Shown here piece by piece: positions 34,754 through 45,566 of a stretch of 64,000 nt of DNA. A model generated the notes under the pieces. That model was not told the origin of the DNA, ran no database searches, and worked only from the letters and a program-made list of their open reading frames with translations. The stretch is taken from positions 14,311,334-14,375,333 of the forward strand of contig NW_024037074.1 in NCBI RefSeq assembly GCF_015706575.1, given 5' to 3'. Each line of letters opens with the position of its first letter. Within the stretch, counting starts at the first letter, position 1. Source of the stretch: Patiria miniata. Its lineage: Eukaryota > Echinodermata > Asteroidea > Valvatida > Asterinidae. Made by a program: the position numbers and the translations under genes.

Positions 34754-35710
34754 TCTTTTTTTTTCTATGGGGTTTGTACACGTTTTTCTTCCACCAGTAT
34801 ACTTTGGCACTTTCGACTTCAGACTTGGCACATACTTAGAGTTAGCCCTGATGGTCTCTGAAGATATTTGTCCATGACATTATCAGGTGTCAAGTTTCAC
34901 ATTAAATGTGAATTTTGCAAAGCCTTATACATCTTCTGAAGTACAAGTCAGATTGGGTCAAAAATGTGTTGGTATGTAGACAGGGACGTATTATAGATGA
35001 AAATTCAAGTAACTTTGTGATGATGTCATCACAAGTCATGTGACGTCACATTAATCCTCCTATGCAAACATACATTTTGTGCCAAGTCCTTTCAGTCAAA
35101 ATCAAACAAGTGACTGTTTTCAACAGTTTAGAATTCCCAGCCTGCATAAAGCAGGATTGACTGGCTGTGACTGTTTATGTAACTTGATACAGCTATGTTT
35201 TGACTCTAGGTGAGTGATAAAACAGCTGTTACCACAACTTGCCTGCTTTGTCTGTTAACCCAGTTTGACTAGTCACAGTGCTTGATTGACATATGATCTG
35301 ACTGCTGGTGACTATCCTTTTTAAAAGTATAGCAGGGGAGGTGGAAGTGAGTTGTGACTGTTTGAATAGCAAGTGGGTTAAAGGGGCATTATTCTATTGG
35401 TTGTAACATAATATGTACCTATACCGGGATGTGTTGTGTATGAAAATTGAAGCGACGTCGTCATGACGTCATCACATGTCATTGTGAAGTTACCGTAGGT
35501 ACCGTACTTAGACTGGGATGTTACAGATGAAAATTATAGTGACATCATGATGACATCATTACATGTTACATTTGAAGGGGCATTTTCAAATCTACCGGTA
35601 TGTCATACAAGTCAAATGTGAAATTTGTAGTGATGTCATCATGTCGTCATCACATGTCACACAGTCATTTCAAACAGCCAAAACAGCTGGTGTTTGTCAT
35701 GTTTCATAGT
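34754..35710 (+). mobile_element. Diverged family-1 Helentron-like copy
   Basis: It starts at a T-run after the family-2 CTAG, then GGGTTTGTACACG and CTTTGGCACTTTCG as in the family-1 monomers, several TGACGTCA or TGATGTCA sites, and a decayed tail (CCAAAACAGCTGGTGTTTGT, then ATAG in place of CTAG). It is older than the copies in intron A2. Confidence 0.5.
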
Positions 35711-35833
35711 TCTTTTCTTTCCTTCTTTGTAACAGACGCCTTGAGTGGCCCCTTGTTGGCAAATTCCGCCAAACCCATACAAATCAATTTCACAGACTAC
35801 TTGTGTTTTAAATTTTGTTTGTATTTGCATCAG

Positions 35834-35994
35834 CTCTGTTGACGGCCATAATTAAGGGAGTAGGTGCAGACATGTGGATTGGCTTGAATGGTATAGGCAT
35901 CCACGATCAATATCATTGGACTGATACAACACGATTGGACTATACGAGCTGGGCACCAGGCCAACCTGACAATGCTTTGCCAATTACTGATCCG
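35834..35994 (+). CDS. Exon A14: CTLD5 middle part with QPD
   Basis: 161 bp, entering in phase 1 and leaving in phase 0 (donor GTAGGT). It encodes ALLTAIIKGVGADMWIGLNG, HDQYHWTD and YTSWAPGQPDNALPITDP. QPDN here combines with the WND of exon A15. Partner: B14 at 61981, with about five amino acid changes in 54. Confidence 0.92.
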
Positions 35995-37309
35995 GTAGGT
36001 CATACACGTACATGGCACCAGTCTAGAATTATTTAACTTTTTTTTTTTTGACACGTAGTATCTTCTCTAGGGCTGTAAATATCTGTCTGCCAAGTTTTGT
36101 GCATTGGACCATTTGGTCACAATCGTGTCAAAAATTGGGTCTAAGCCACCTGACTATATAGACCTTTTTGGCTTCCTCATGGTTGGCATTTTTTGCTAAC
36201 CAACTGACCAAGGGGTTGACAAATTGTGGAAGATCAACTTTGTAAAAATAAAGAAACATCAAGTTGCTGACGATCAACTCTTCTATCGGGAGTTTACGTG
36301 GTGTCACTGCAAAGTTCAAACCTTTCCCTAGGATTGATCGTTCTTCTGGTTTTATCTATGATATGTATGCACTTGATGCCATGTGTGACCGTCTAAAGTC
36401 AAACTCTGGTCATCACCAACCTGGGTCCTGGCTTCCTGCTGTGCATTATGATGTGTGCAGCTATTGGTAACCTGTGGTACATTATACAATTGTTGCCTGT
36501 TGTGAAGGGGTCAATGGTGTTTTGTACACCCGAGGGTGCAAATACATTTGCACCCGAGGGTGTACAAAACCCATGCATCCCCAATCACGGCAGGCAACAA
36601 TTGTTTTGTTATACCATGGTAATAGATTCCAAGCGTCTGAAATTGTGGGTTTCCTGCAGTTGCCATGCAGTAACAGCAGAAGTATTATTTTGAAAAGATC
36701 TGCGATTACTGCACTGTGAATATTCGCACAGAATTTTGTTTTTCATTGCACAGGAACACAAATTAAATTAACTTTTTTCAGAATAGACCAATCCATTAAT
36801 CCCTGCCCTGTTGCAAACCAATCATAGCTGCGACCGTGGATATGCATCCAACCGACATAATGCCTACGCGTCCATCCGACATTGCGTACGCGCGTGTACG
36901 TGTTGTCTGAAGCTTCTTACCAGGGCTATTTCTATTATACAAGGCAATGGAAACAACACTTTAAACAGTGGGGACATGTAAGGTAATGTACCCTGTGGGG
37001 TACATCACTCATGTACGAGGGGGTATACGCCCCTGACACAGTACATGCTTATTTGTGGCTCATCACGTGCTCGGTTCTCTACCAATAAAAAAAATCACCA
37101 TCTATTACCGTAGTATAACAATTCCAAATGGTCGACTAGATAGTAGTCGGCCATCCTGCATTCAAGATAAAGTTAACCATATTCCTTGCCCGAGCTTGTT
37201 TATACCTTAAATGTATGCCAATGTGAGAGCCCATAAAAAAATGGCACTCAATGTTTACAAACAAAACAAAGCTCTATAAATAAGGTGAATGTACTCTTAT
37301 CATTGACAG
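35995..37309 (+). other. Intron A14
   Basis: 1315 bp. It contains the foldback at 36486-36604 and a fragment related to the 20.7-kb MITE (37130-37200). A GTACATGTAA/ACCCTGTGGGGTACA patch lies near 36985. The partner intron 62142-63474 is 1333 bp. Confidence 0.7.
36486..36604. repeat. Near-perfect palindromic MITE
   Basis: A 119-bp foldback with ~58-bp arms: ACAATTGTTGCCTG at both ends in inverse, and in the centre TTTTGTACACCC...GGTGCAAAT facing its complement with almost no loop. The inner GAGGG is in the same sense in both arms, the only sizeable mismatch apart from a short spacer. Confidence 0.65.
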
Positions 37310-37415
37310 AACTCTGCTAGTTGTGTGGCGATGATGAATGACCCCAATGACCCTGGTCTGTGGAATGATGCCATGTGTACTACCCCACGAGCCTACCTCT
37401 GTCAGTCACCATTAG
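37310..37415 (+). CDS. Exon A15: CTLD5 C-terminal part with WND
   Basis: 106 bp, entering in phase 0 and leaving in phase 1. It encodes NSASCVAMMNDPNDPG, LWNDAMCTTPRAYLCQSP. The WND motif and three cysteines complete CTLD5, the only domain in the window with both classical calcium/sugar motifs intact (QPD and WND). By family knowledge, QPD predicts galactose-type preference. Confidence 0.92.
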
Positions 37416-37656
37416 GTAGTAGTAATTTCTGTTCTCTTTTGTCCCTCATGTTCTCATGTGTCCCTCATGTCACTTAAAGTTACTCCCTGAACTTGCCTTA
37501 CACCATTCCACCATTGAGTATATTTGTTTCTGTTCTATGTTGTGTACACACGGTCTCTCAATTGCCTGCATGTGTAGGGGAGAGGGGGGGTGTTGAATGA
37601 CAAATCAAGTCCAGTTTTTTCATGCAGACCCTTTGTTTTACTTCCAATCTTTTTAG

Positions 37657-37784
37657 TGTCATCTGGTGGTGATCCTCCTCCCCTACCAGGAAACCCATGT
37701 GCAGACACCAAGTACTCCAACTACTTTGACACATGTTTCCTTATGGAGAGCACTAACACACGCTCGTTTGATGCGGCCAAAACA
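37657..37784 (+). CDS. Exon A16: linker and CTLD6 start
   Basis: 128 bp, entering in phase 1 and leaving in phase 0 (donor GTACGT). It encodes a Gly/Pro linker (SSGGDPPPLPGN), then PCADTKYSNYFDTCFLME and the helix RSFDAAKT. Its block-B partner B16 runs off the window end. Confidence 0.9.
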
Positions 37785-38345
37785 GTACGTACACAACAAA
37801 AACATCAACAACTGGTCAAGCGTGCATACTCTGTTAGGAGCATGTTCATAATTATCATGGAACCAAGTGCAATGTAATGTTTTCAGTAGATCACCAAAAG
37901 TAGTTCCGTGCTTGCTGGAAACCCTAATAAACTGAATCAATTAGCATGTGTTTCAAGCTGCATAAATAAAGGAGTAGACAGAAACAGCACTGAAGTTTGT
38001 CTGAATACTTCTTAAGATTGTGGGTTTAAGTCCAGCCTGTGCGGTTATAGGTGCTAATAGTCAAGACACTTTGTTACTTTTCACTACACCGCCTGGAAGG
38101 GTCTATGTTTTGTTGTTGAATATCTTTGTTGGATTGATTTCAAGTTTGTCAGCTGGAAATGAGCCCAGCAATCTCAGTGAAAATGATTAGACCTGATTGT
38201 CAGAACGAAGGCTTTGTTTGAACATTAAAGAGATTATTTAACCGTTCTCATGTTCAAGATTGGTTAAATGTTCACACAGCCTTACCAGATAGGGTTTGTT
38301 TTGATTTGATATCATTTGACCTCAAGAATGTTTTGTCTTGAATAG
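37785..38345 (+). other. Intron A16
   Basis: 561 bp. A GTGGGTTTAAGTCC phrase near 38023 resembles a tRNA B-box and may be a SINE scrap. Nothing else recognised. Confidence 0.6.
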
Positions 38346-38480
38346 GATTGCGAGAATAGGGATGGTAACTTGCTGTCAGTGAATGACCAATACGCGGGGG
38401 CGCTATTCACGTATCTCCTGTACCAAGCTGGTACTGATGCTTCAGATGATGAAGCCTGGTTGGGATTGAGGCGTAATTCT
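38346..38480 (+). CDS. Exon A17: CTLD6 middle part
   Basis: 135 bp, phase 0 to phase 0 (donor GTAAGT). It encodes DCENRDGNLLSVNDQYAGAL, FTYLLYQAGTDASDD and AWLGLRRNS, giving helix 2 and the WLGL core. The symmetric phase means skipping would keep the frame but destroy the fold. Confidence 0.9.
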
Positions 38481-38896
38481 GTAAGTACCTTTAATTTATG
38501 GTGGAAGATCTAGAGTGGGACAGTGGGTTAGAGTAAATTGGCTTGTACGTTTGCTGCAGGGAATGTACATCATACAGCAAATATCACAAAATCTGATGAC
38601 AATGTACATGATATTCCCTTCAGCAAGTTTGAGTGTGAAGTTACCTCTTTTGAATTTATTCACTGCAGAATATAATGAGAAACATACTCTTTGTATACGT
38701 TGTATAGTCTTAGTAGGTTTCTGTTTGGAAATATTCCTGAAAATCCTCACAAAACATTTGGACTTTTAAATTTAGTACAAATATACATAATACACACAGC
38801 AATATGCATGCATGCATGCACAAAAATGTTACATCTTCCTTTGAGTTTGAATAAGTTTGGATTGATTAATTTCATTCTCTACTTTTTAATGGAAAG
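38481..38896 (+). other. Intron A17
   Basis: 416 bp, AT-rich, with a GCATGCATGCATGC run near 38810. No other repeat recognised. Confidence 0.7.
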
Positions 38897-39062
38897 TTAA
38901 CTGGAGTATTTGAGTGGGTTGACAAGTGGCCGCTGCAGTTCACCAGATGGGGTCCCAATGAACCAAACAACAACAATGGAGATTGTGTGGCACTAACTCG
39001 TGATGGCTTCTGGGCTGTCCGCCAATGCGACGCTAAAAAGTTCTACTTCTGCAAATATCCCT
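38897..39062 (+). CDS. Exon A18: CTLD6 C-terminal part with EPN
   Basis: 166 bp, entering in phase 0 and leaving in phase 1 (donor GTAAGT). It encodes LTGVFEWVDKWPLQFTRWG, PNEPNNNNGDCVALT and FWAVRQCDAKKFYFCKYP. The EPN motif is the mannose-type signature, but the WND position reads WAV, so one calcium-ligand pair is missing and classical sugar binding is doubtful. No block-B partner lies within the window. Confidence 0.92.
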
Positions 39063-40247
39063 GTAAGTTGGATAACAGACACAAAGCCAATTCTTTAATT
39101 CTTTAGTCTCAGTCAGGACAGGCTCCATAATGTCCATCTGCATTGTTTGCAATTGAGGCCTTCATTAGCCTTGGTCAAGACATTTGTCACTAGTCGTCGG
39201 CACAGTAACCAGCGACCAAATATCCCTGCCACTCACTCGCTCGCTAGCTTCTAGTGTCGGTGCAAAATACAGAAAGAACATTGACCTCATGCTAATCAAC
39301 TGGACCTGATTGAACAAAATAAAGTTGTGTTTCTTTATGTTTGCGCTAGATTTCTAGCACACAACCTCGTACACGAATACAGATAAGTGTAGGCGGGGCC
39401 AGTGGAGTGTCCAATCACACCTTGGTTAATCTCAATGTCATTAAATTATTATGCAGCTAATTTGCAACATTAAGTTGATGAAGGGTGGCAGAGATTCAGC
39501 GTCATTTGTCATCCGAATGTTTGTCGTGTTGCTTGAATTCTGTAGTGGATAAATTATTCCTTGAAATATGCTCAACCCGAGGAGCGGAAGGCCTTAGAAT
39601 ATATTTTCAAACGTCACAACGTTTTTGTGAATTTGCTTACAGCTTTTTGGAGAAATCCACCATTTTTTCAGCCATGCGCAAGGCACAGAGCCATAGCATG
39701 CAATCTCTACCCACCAATCAACCAATAAGAACAAGTCTTTTAAAGGTCGGCTTAGGTTATTAACATAATGAGCTTCACCCCCAAAACCTCACGCTTATGG
39801 TTGGACCAAGGCGTTTTTCTGGGTCCAGTTGATTTGCATATAAATAGGGCTGCATGAGTTCGCTGTTCGCTCTGTATTTTTGCACTGCACACATGTACAC
39901 ATACACCCACATTTCAACTGCATTAGCGAGTTAAAAGGCAGTAAAATAATTTTTGGCCGACGGTTACCGTGCGAATAGCTCATAACGAATATCTTGACCA
40001 AGGCTAGGCCTTTATGGGCTTGGTAGGCTAATATCTACCATTTTCTAGGCTCATTCTCCCTGCTGTGACAAGGTTTCAGGCTGGCTTTGTTTTTCTTATT
40101 GTAGATAATTTACTTGCTGCAAAAATATGTGTGTGCTTGTCATGTAAACCTGAAATGTCCTGAAAAAAACCTGAAATTGGCAAGAGTCCACTAAATATCC
40201 AAATCCCTGTAATAAGCCAAGTCTTCCACTTCTGTTTCTTCAATCAG
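39063..40247 (+). other. Intron A18
   Basis: 1185 bp with no recognised repeat. Short open frames (for example at 39485-39763) have no domain signature and no splice support. Confidence 0.6.
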
Positions 40248-40514
40248 CTACTCCGCCAGATGTTCCAGGGCTGAAGGGAGGGATCTGTTCTCCTGACTAC
40301 GTAGAATTCCCAGGATCGGATGACTGCTACTTGTTTGATACAACGGCCACAAAGATACAGCAACAAGCTGGAGATCTAACATGTGCCATTAATCACGACG
40401 GAGGCATATTGCCCAGCATTCACAGCAAAGTAGAGGAAGATTTTGTCAAGGCTGAAGCCAAAAAAGTCTTTGGGGAAAACGCCCAAATTTGGCTGGGTGT
40501 AACTCGCAATGCAG
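40248..40514 (+). CDS. Exon A19: linker and CTLD7 N-terminal two thirds
   Basis: 267 bp, phase 1 in and out (donor GTGAGG). It encodes a Pro linker (STPPDVPGLKGG), ICSPDYVEFPGSDDCYLFD, a helix QQQAGDLTCAI, HSKVEEDFVKAEAKKVFG and QIWLGVTRNA. This is a complete first half of a CTLD with a WLGV core in a single exon. Confidence 0.92.
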
Positions 40515-40770
40515 GTGAGGATATGCTGGGGTCTTAGGCTTAGTCCATTTGGATATTTGATTATTTGGTTAAATGTGAACATTGAAATGCCCATTAGATC
40601 ACGAAGCCTCATGGAAAATATTTGCTTTGTAAAAACAGGTTCATAGCAAAATTGTCTTGCAGTAAATGTCGCTTGTGACCATTTTTCTGCTGTTTTCAGC
40701 TCCTGACGTTTCGTTGAACAATTCAGCAATTGATCAGTTAGTATTGAAGCTTACTCTTTTCTTCCTTCAG

Positions 40771-40944
40771 ATGACTTCAATACCTGGTTTGATGAGAGTC
40801 TGATGGACTACGTGAACTGGGATGCCGATGAACCTACTGATGATAACAATGCAAACAACAATGGCGTCCTGTTGGATGTGAATGGCGGATGGAGTGACGT
40901 CGCCTCTACTGAGAGACACAACTACATCTGCAAATCTCCCAAAT
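40771..40944 (+). CDS. Exon A20: CTLD7 C-terminal part, one disulfide missing
   Basis: 174 bp, phase 1 in and out (donor GTATGA). It encodes DDFNTWFDESLMDYVNWDA, DEPTDDNNANNNGVLLDV, GGWSDVASTERHNYICKSP. The EPT and WSD motifs resemble the calcium sites. The two cysteines normally found just after the long loop and after WND are both absent (positions reading GVLL and DVAS), while the final Cys stays, so the inner disulfide was lost as a pair. Confidence 0.92.
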
Positions 40945-41668
40945 GTATGAATGGCTGTTTGCCAGTTTAAGCTGATGTGCATTAACACCCCATTTTTAAA
41001 TACATTGCTGCTATATCAAAGAATTAGGGTTCGGATTACAACTGTGACATATCATTTTTCTTCATAAAGCCGAGTAAAGATTGAGTGCACAGTTTTCATG
41101 TGTAAATCATGCTGCATGAGGCTATATTCAATGAGCTTGTACAAACTATTATTGCCTGCGCACAAATTCTAATGGTCTGCCTTCTGAATCCCACATTATC
41201 CTCCAAATTGTCCTGATATATTTTATTGTCCCACGTGCACAAATTTTCAGTTGATCATTTTTATGCTGATGGTGTACCAAATTTCTTATTTCTTGAATAT
41301 TGGGTTACCAACATAAATTGATAATGTATGTAATCTCAAAGCTTTTCATGAAACAAATCACAAGTTTGCTCAGTTGTGGTTATTCATAAGATGGAACTAG
41401 AACCCACAGCCTCTGACTACTAGTTTAGATTTCTTAAACCAATTGACCACTCAGCTTGCTGTTATGGGTTCAGCCTGGTTTGAATCTGGTAGTAGCTGTT
41501 AACATTGCAGTTAATGTACAAAATGACAAACAGTTCTGTTTGATAGTGACTAATAATGCAGCCATTTTTTTAAATGGCAGCCATTTTGTAAACATCTTGG
41601 TATCTGTTTTTGTCCCAATGTGTGCAAGACAACTGTTGATTTTTATATTTTATTTTTTCCTCTTCCAG
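40945..41668 (+). other. Intron A20
   Basis: 724 bp with a tRNA-derived SINE fragment at 41388-41460 on the minus strand. The 5' half is AT-rich and unremarkable. Confidence 0.6.
41388..41460 (-). mobile_element. tRNA-derived SINE fragment
   Basis: In minus sense it has an A-box-like GCTGAGTGGTCAATTGG followed by TTTAAGAAATCTAAAC and a B-box-like GGGTTCTAGTTCC at the spacing of a Ser/Leu-type tRNA. It lacks a paired acceptor stem, so it is a SINE head, not a tRNA gene. Confidence 0.55.
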
Positions 41669-41722
41669 ATCCAGCCCCTCCCACCTCTCCCCCAATTGTC
41701 ACAGTTTCCCCACCAAAACCAG
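41669..41722 (+). CDS. Exon A21: Pro/Thr-rich linker
   Basis: 54 bp after the acceptor CTTCCAG, with donor GTTTGT, phase 1 in and out. It encodes YPAPPTSPPIVTVSPPKP, a spacer like the other inter-CTLD linkers. Its end phase fits exon B1, 2.6 kb downstream, which supports one transcript through both blocks. The 3' end plus donor is duplicated about 174 bp later without an acceptor. Confidence 0.7.
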
Positions 41723-41758
41723 GTTTGTAGGTTTAGTTTTATCTTGGTTAATTTTGTG

Positions 41759-42045
41759 TCTCTGTCTCTCACTGTCTGTCTTCTATGTCGCTGTGTCTGT
41801 CTCTTTGTCTCTGTCTCTGTCTTTTTCTCTGTCTCCTGCTGTGTCTCTACTTTGTCTCTGTGTCTTACTTTGTCTTTGTCTTTTGTCCCGACCAAAACCA
41901 GGTTTGTAGGTTCAGTTTTCTTTGGTTTATTTGTGTCCGTCTCTGTCTCTTAATGTATCTCTGTCTCTTACTCTCAGTCTCTATTTCTGTCTCCTGGGAC
42001 TGTCTCTTAAGTGTCTCTTACTTTGTCTCTGTCTCTTTCTATGAC
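41759..42045 (+). repeat. TCTCTG-type degenerate microsatellite with duplicated exon edge
   Basis: Imperfect TGTCTCTGTCTCT runs on both sides of a second copy of the A21 3' edge (ACCAAAACCAGGTTTGTAGG at 41700-41730 and again at about 41890-41910). The open frames through it are low-complexity Leu/Ser/Val and are not coding. Confidence 0.8.
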
Positions 42046-42049
42046 ATTA

Positions 42050-42971
42050 TTTCATTTTGTTTATTTGCCGATGACGCTAGTTTATTATATACTCATAAAA
42101 ATGTTGATACTGCTATTAGAAACCTTAATGTTGAATTGAAAATAATTAGTACGTGGCTCTTAGCTAACAAACTTTGCATTAATTTGTTGAAATCGAACTA
42201 TATGATTTTTTGTTCCCATCAGTATAAATACACTCAATCGGTTCCCTTAATTTTAAACGATTCCAATCTAAGTCGAGTAAAAAGCACTAAATTCTTTGCC
42301 ATAACTATTGACGAGAATCTCACTCGGAAAAAACACATCGATGATATAGCGACAAAAATATAAAAAAATGTTGGCATAATGAATGGTTTAAAATATTACC
42401 TCCCCAGTAGAATCTTACTATGTTGCCATATCTAAATTATTCAATTTTGACTTGGGGTGGTTCACCATCCAAATGCAACAAACTGCTCATGTTACTGAAG
42501 CGAGCGGTCCGATTAATATCTCATGCTGGTTATCGTGATCATACCCTTCCTTTATTTGCAAATTTGAGACTCTTACAATTCAATGACTTATACTACTTTA
42601 ACCTGGGCAAATTTATGTATAGGTTTACACACAATGCATTACCTACTTGTTTCAACCCCTTCTTTATGCTCACATCTGATATTCATTTGTATAATACCCG
42701 AAGCACTAGGAGAAATTTATATGTCCAATTCAACAGAACAACATTGTCTAAAAATAGCGTTATTCAACGTGGTACATCATACTGGAATAGTCGAGATGAC
42801 TTCTTAAAATCATCACCCTTCTTCTCTGTCTTTGTTAAAAACCTTAGATCACATCTACTCAATTCTTATTCGAACAACTTGTTAAAATTTATGAATCTAG
42901 ATGTATGCTCTCGTCTCATACCAGTTTGTGTTTTTTCTACGTTTATTCGAAGAACTAGTTATAATTTATGA
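42050..42971 (+). pseudogene. Non-LTR retrotransposon reverse-transcriptase remnant
   Basis: Two open stretches (to 42363 and 42420-42971), separated by a stop and frame change, encode an RT palm with FADDASLLYTHKN, the region after it (STWLLANKLCINLLKSNYMI), and the C-terminal region PYLNYSILTWGGSP, LLKRAVRLISHAGYRDHT and LYNTRSTRRNLY. This is the LINE-type ORF2 order seen in CR1/Jockey-like groups. The 5' part is missing, so it is a dead 3' fragment. Confidence 0.85.
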
Positions 42972-43619
42972 ATCTAGATGTATGCCCTCGTCTCATACCA
43001 GTTTGTGTTTTTCTAGGTTGTGTCTTTGTGTGTCTCACTGTTGTCCATTTTGTCCTTTGTCACTGTCTCTGTTTTTCTTGGTCATGTCCACTTGTCTGTT
43101 GATAGGTTAGGGTACAAAAGCGTGACGCTTCACCTTATACCTAAATGTTGTAAATTTGTTCTAGTATTGATCCATGTACATTATTATACACAATTACTTA
43201 ACTCCTTGCATTTTGCTCTGTATAATATGTTTACACGGCATTGAAACTTTTTATTGTGTGGAAATGGCAACATTGAAATAAATGTTTTTACTACTATGTT
43301 GTTCTAGCTCTTGACTTGACATAGTCTAGTATGGGGATGGAGATGTGGTTGTTTGTGATTTTGTAGAGCATGGTGAGGCAAGCATGTTTGTGTCTTTCTT
43401 CCTATTGTGGAAAACCAAGATCTTGTTTCATGGCCGTGACACTTGTATCTCTCTTGTAGTTGCCACAGATAAATCGTATGGCTCTTCTTTGGATCTTTGT
43501 AGTGTGTCTATCTGGTTTTATTTGTGAGGATCCCATATGGCAGATTCCAAATAAGTTGCACTGATGAGACATGAGCCTGCTGTTTCAACGATTTCTTATG
43601 AAAAGTTGTGAAATTAATG

Positions 43620-44040
43620 ATTCTGGCCGATGACAGTGACCGGGCCTGAAATGTATCTAGGAAGATTTATATTTGTCTGCCTGCTGGAAGATGGTGTTTG
43701 TTATCTCAAGTCCATGTTTAGCACATGGAGAGATGCGATGACACCCAGTGACTTGGATGATGCTCCTACATGTGCACGGAAGTCCCTGAAGATGAGCACA
43801 TTATCACTTTTTGGTGTGCTACCTATTGTGCAGTCAAGTTCCCATACAAGACATCTTTAGTTTAATTGACAGCATCAAGTGTAGGTGCATGCACACTGAT
43901 GCAGTGGAGGAAGGATTTTTGGTCAAAGGAACTCTTATTGTCATTCATTTTTCCTTGACCCCAAGAAGGATTTGGGATGCTGAGGAAAAAGGTATTCTTC
44001 CCTGCAGTGCCGACACCATAGATCACCAGTAGAACAACTC
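43620..44040 (-). pseudogene. RTE-type endonuclease remnant
   Basis: Minus-strand frames give CISVHAPTLDA, then DNVLIFRDFRAHVG (a decayed version of the GDFNAHVG endonuclease core), then GLEITNTIFQQADKYKSS and a GHCHRPE-like end. That is the order of the apurinic-like endonuclease of RTE-type elements (often annotated craniofacial development protein 2-like). Stops and frame shifts interrupt it several times. Confidence 0.65.
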
Positions 44041-44348
44041 TTTTAAAAAGAACTTGTAGCCCCTGACCTCAGTAAGTGACCCTTCATCCGGAAAATTTGT
44101 CACGGTCATGGGCAAGATGTCCAGGTTGTACCACTTACGATAATGTGTTTCTGTTTATTACTCTTTATAAACGAAGTATTATATACCCCTAGCATCTTAT
44201 TATTTGTGGTCTTGGTGCATATGTGGATGGTGTTTTGTGACCACTATAGAAAAATCTGATTGTGTACAAATTAGATTTATGCATAATGTAGTATGTTAAT
44301 CACACAAAGATACCAGTCTTACTTAAATGCTACTTTCTGTTGGTGCAG

Positions 44349-44495
44349 GTTGCCCAGATAATTTCTATCGTATTGGAGACATATGCCTGAGCCTGTTGAA
44401 TACGGATGACCAGACATTTGCTGGTGCTGAAACAAAATGCAGGACTCTCAATTCAAAGGCTACGCTTGCTATTGTGAAAGACTATCGCACACAAG
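44349..44495 (+). CDS. Exon B1: CTLD1' N-terminal part
   Basis: 147 bp, phase 1 in and out, a copy of A1. It encodes (G)CPDNFYRIGDICLSLLNTDD, AETKCRTLNSKATLAIV. The acceptor GGTGCAG and donor GTGAGA are preserved. About ten of 48 residues differ from A1 and the frame is open. Confidence 0.88.
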
Positions 44496-44722
44496 GTGAG
44501 ACCACAATGTCTTCTGAAGTGCTAGTTTTGTTAAAGTTCATTAACAAATATTGTGAATCCGCAATAAAATTTCTGCAGCTTGTGCTTATAATTATGTTTG
44601 ATATATTAGCTCCAAAATGTCAGATAGCACCATCACCATTGAACTCTAAGCATGTATATAGTGGGAGCAAGCCATACTTACCATTGCCTAGGTTGACAGT
44701 GTTTTTTGGTTATTTATTGCAG

Positions 44723-44886
44723 CTCAAATTGTTTCATTTATGATGTCCTTGGACAACACCCAGGATGTATACATTGGACTCAAAGCTACCCCTACTAACC
44801 CCTTCTATACTTGGAGCGATGGGACGGCATTAGATGTGTCGTTTACTCGATGGGGCGTTGGGCAGCCAGATGGATATGCGTTCTTG
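44723..44886 (+). CDS. Exon B2: CTLD1' middle part
   Basis: 164 bp, same phases as A2. It differs from A2 at very few residues (AQIVSF for AQIVAF, TPTN for TPAN) and keeps YIGLKA and QPDGYAF. The near-identity with A2 contrasts with the unrelated intron that follows each. Confidence 0.9.
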
Positions 44887-45566
44887 GTAATGTAGCAAAT
44901 GGTTGAAGGAAAAGGCAAACTTCAACGTGACAATTCATCCAATATGTCATTTTTTTTTTCTTAAATTGATGGGCACTAAAACTTATCTGGGGTGAGGTCT
45001 CTCTGGATTTTTCCGGATTTTGGTCAAACGTCTGCTGGATTCCGAATTTCCAGCTTTTTCTGTTTCTGCCCAAAAACTTCATCACCCCTTCAGAAGGTTT
45101 AATATATCTCTAAAATTAAAAGAAAAGTGGACCTTTTGAAAGATACCACCATCTTTGTAATCTAATGGGACATTTCAAGAGATAATGACATGACCATGAG
45201 ATAATCACATTGTTTGAGCATTTAACCATATTTGTCAGAAACAGAGTACGATAGACAAGGTCAGATAGTCAGATTTGTGCTGTAAGATAATGCTGTGTTA
45301 GTAAAGGAATGTCATATTCTGGAGGTTACAACTCAAATTGGTTTTGTCTGAGTGGCTTATGTGTCTAAGGTCACTGTTTGCATAGCCCTTTTAGCTTAGC
45401 TATGTTTAGCGGCTTACTGTACACTACTATTGACAAATGCCTTAACCAGGGTTACTTTTTGCTCTAATATATGAACCTGGTATGTGAGGCATAACGTGGC
45501 TGTTTATTTCATGCAAGTAATGCATCTACCATTTTTGATTGGCATATTTTCTGGAAAATTTCACAG
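44887..45566 (+). other. Intron B2 (short version)
   Basis: 680 bp. Only the first ~15 bases and the last ~55 bases resemble the 16.9-kb intron A2. No repeat of the Helentron-like families is present. It is the best available view of the unexpanded intron. Confidence 0.8.

Larger units (their letters stand above)
33639..35833 (+). other. Intron A13
   Basis: 2195 bp. The 5' part matches the flanks of a Helentron-like insertion in block B (the empty site lies near 33660). The 3' part holds a family-2 fragment ending at 34753 and a diverged family-1 copy ending near 35710, neither found at this place in block B. Confidence 0.7.
41723..44348 (+). other. Inter-block intron or spacer
   Basis: 2626 bp between linker exon A21 and exon B1. 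It contains a (TCTCTG)n-type microsatellite (41759-42045), a non-LTR RT remnant (42050-42971), a small tandem duplication with GAATCTAGATGTATGC at about 42893 and 42968, and an RTE-type endonuclease remnant on the minus strand (43620-44040). I see no terminal exon, membrane segment or signal-peptide exon. Confidence 0.6.

Noticed and set aside
39485..39763. 92-codon open frame in intron A18 as a possible extra exon
   Set aside because: No CTLD motif and no suitable splice sites in phase; exons A18 and A19 already join in frame across it.
41456..42363. Open frames of 165 and 192 codons rich in Leu, Val, Ser, Cys that look like membrane proteins
   Set aside because: The hydrophobic part is translated TCTCTG microsatellite. 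Only the end of the second frame (FADD region) is meaningful, and that belongs to a LINE remnant.
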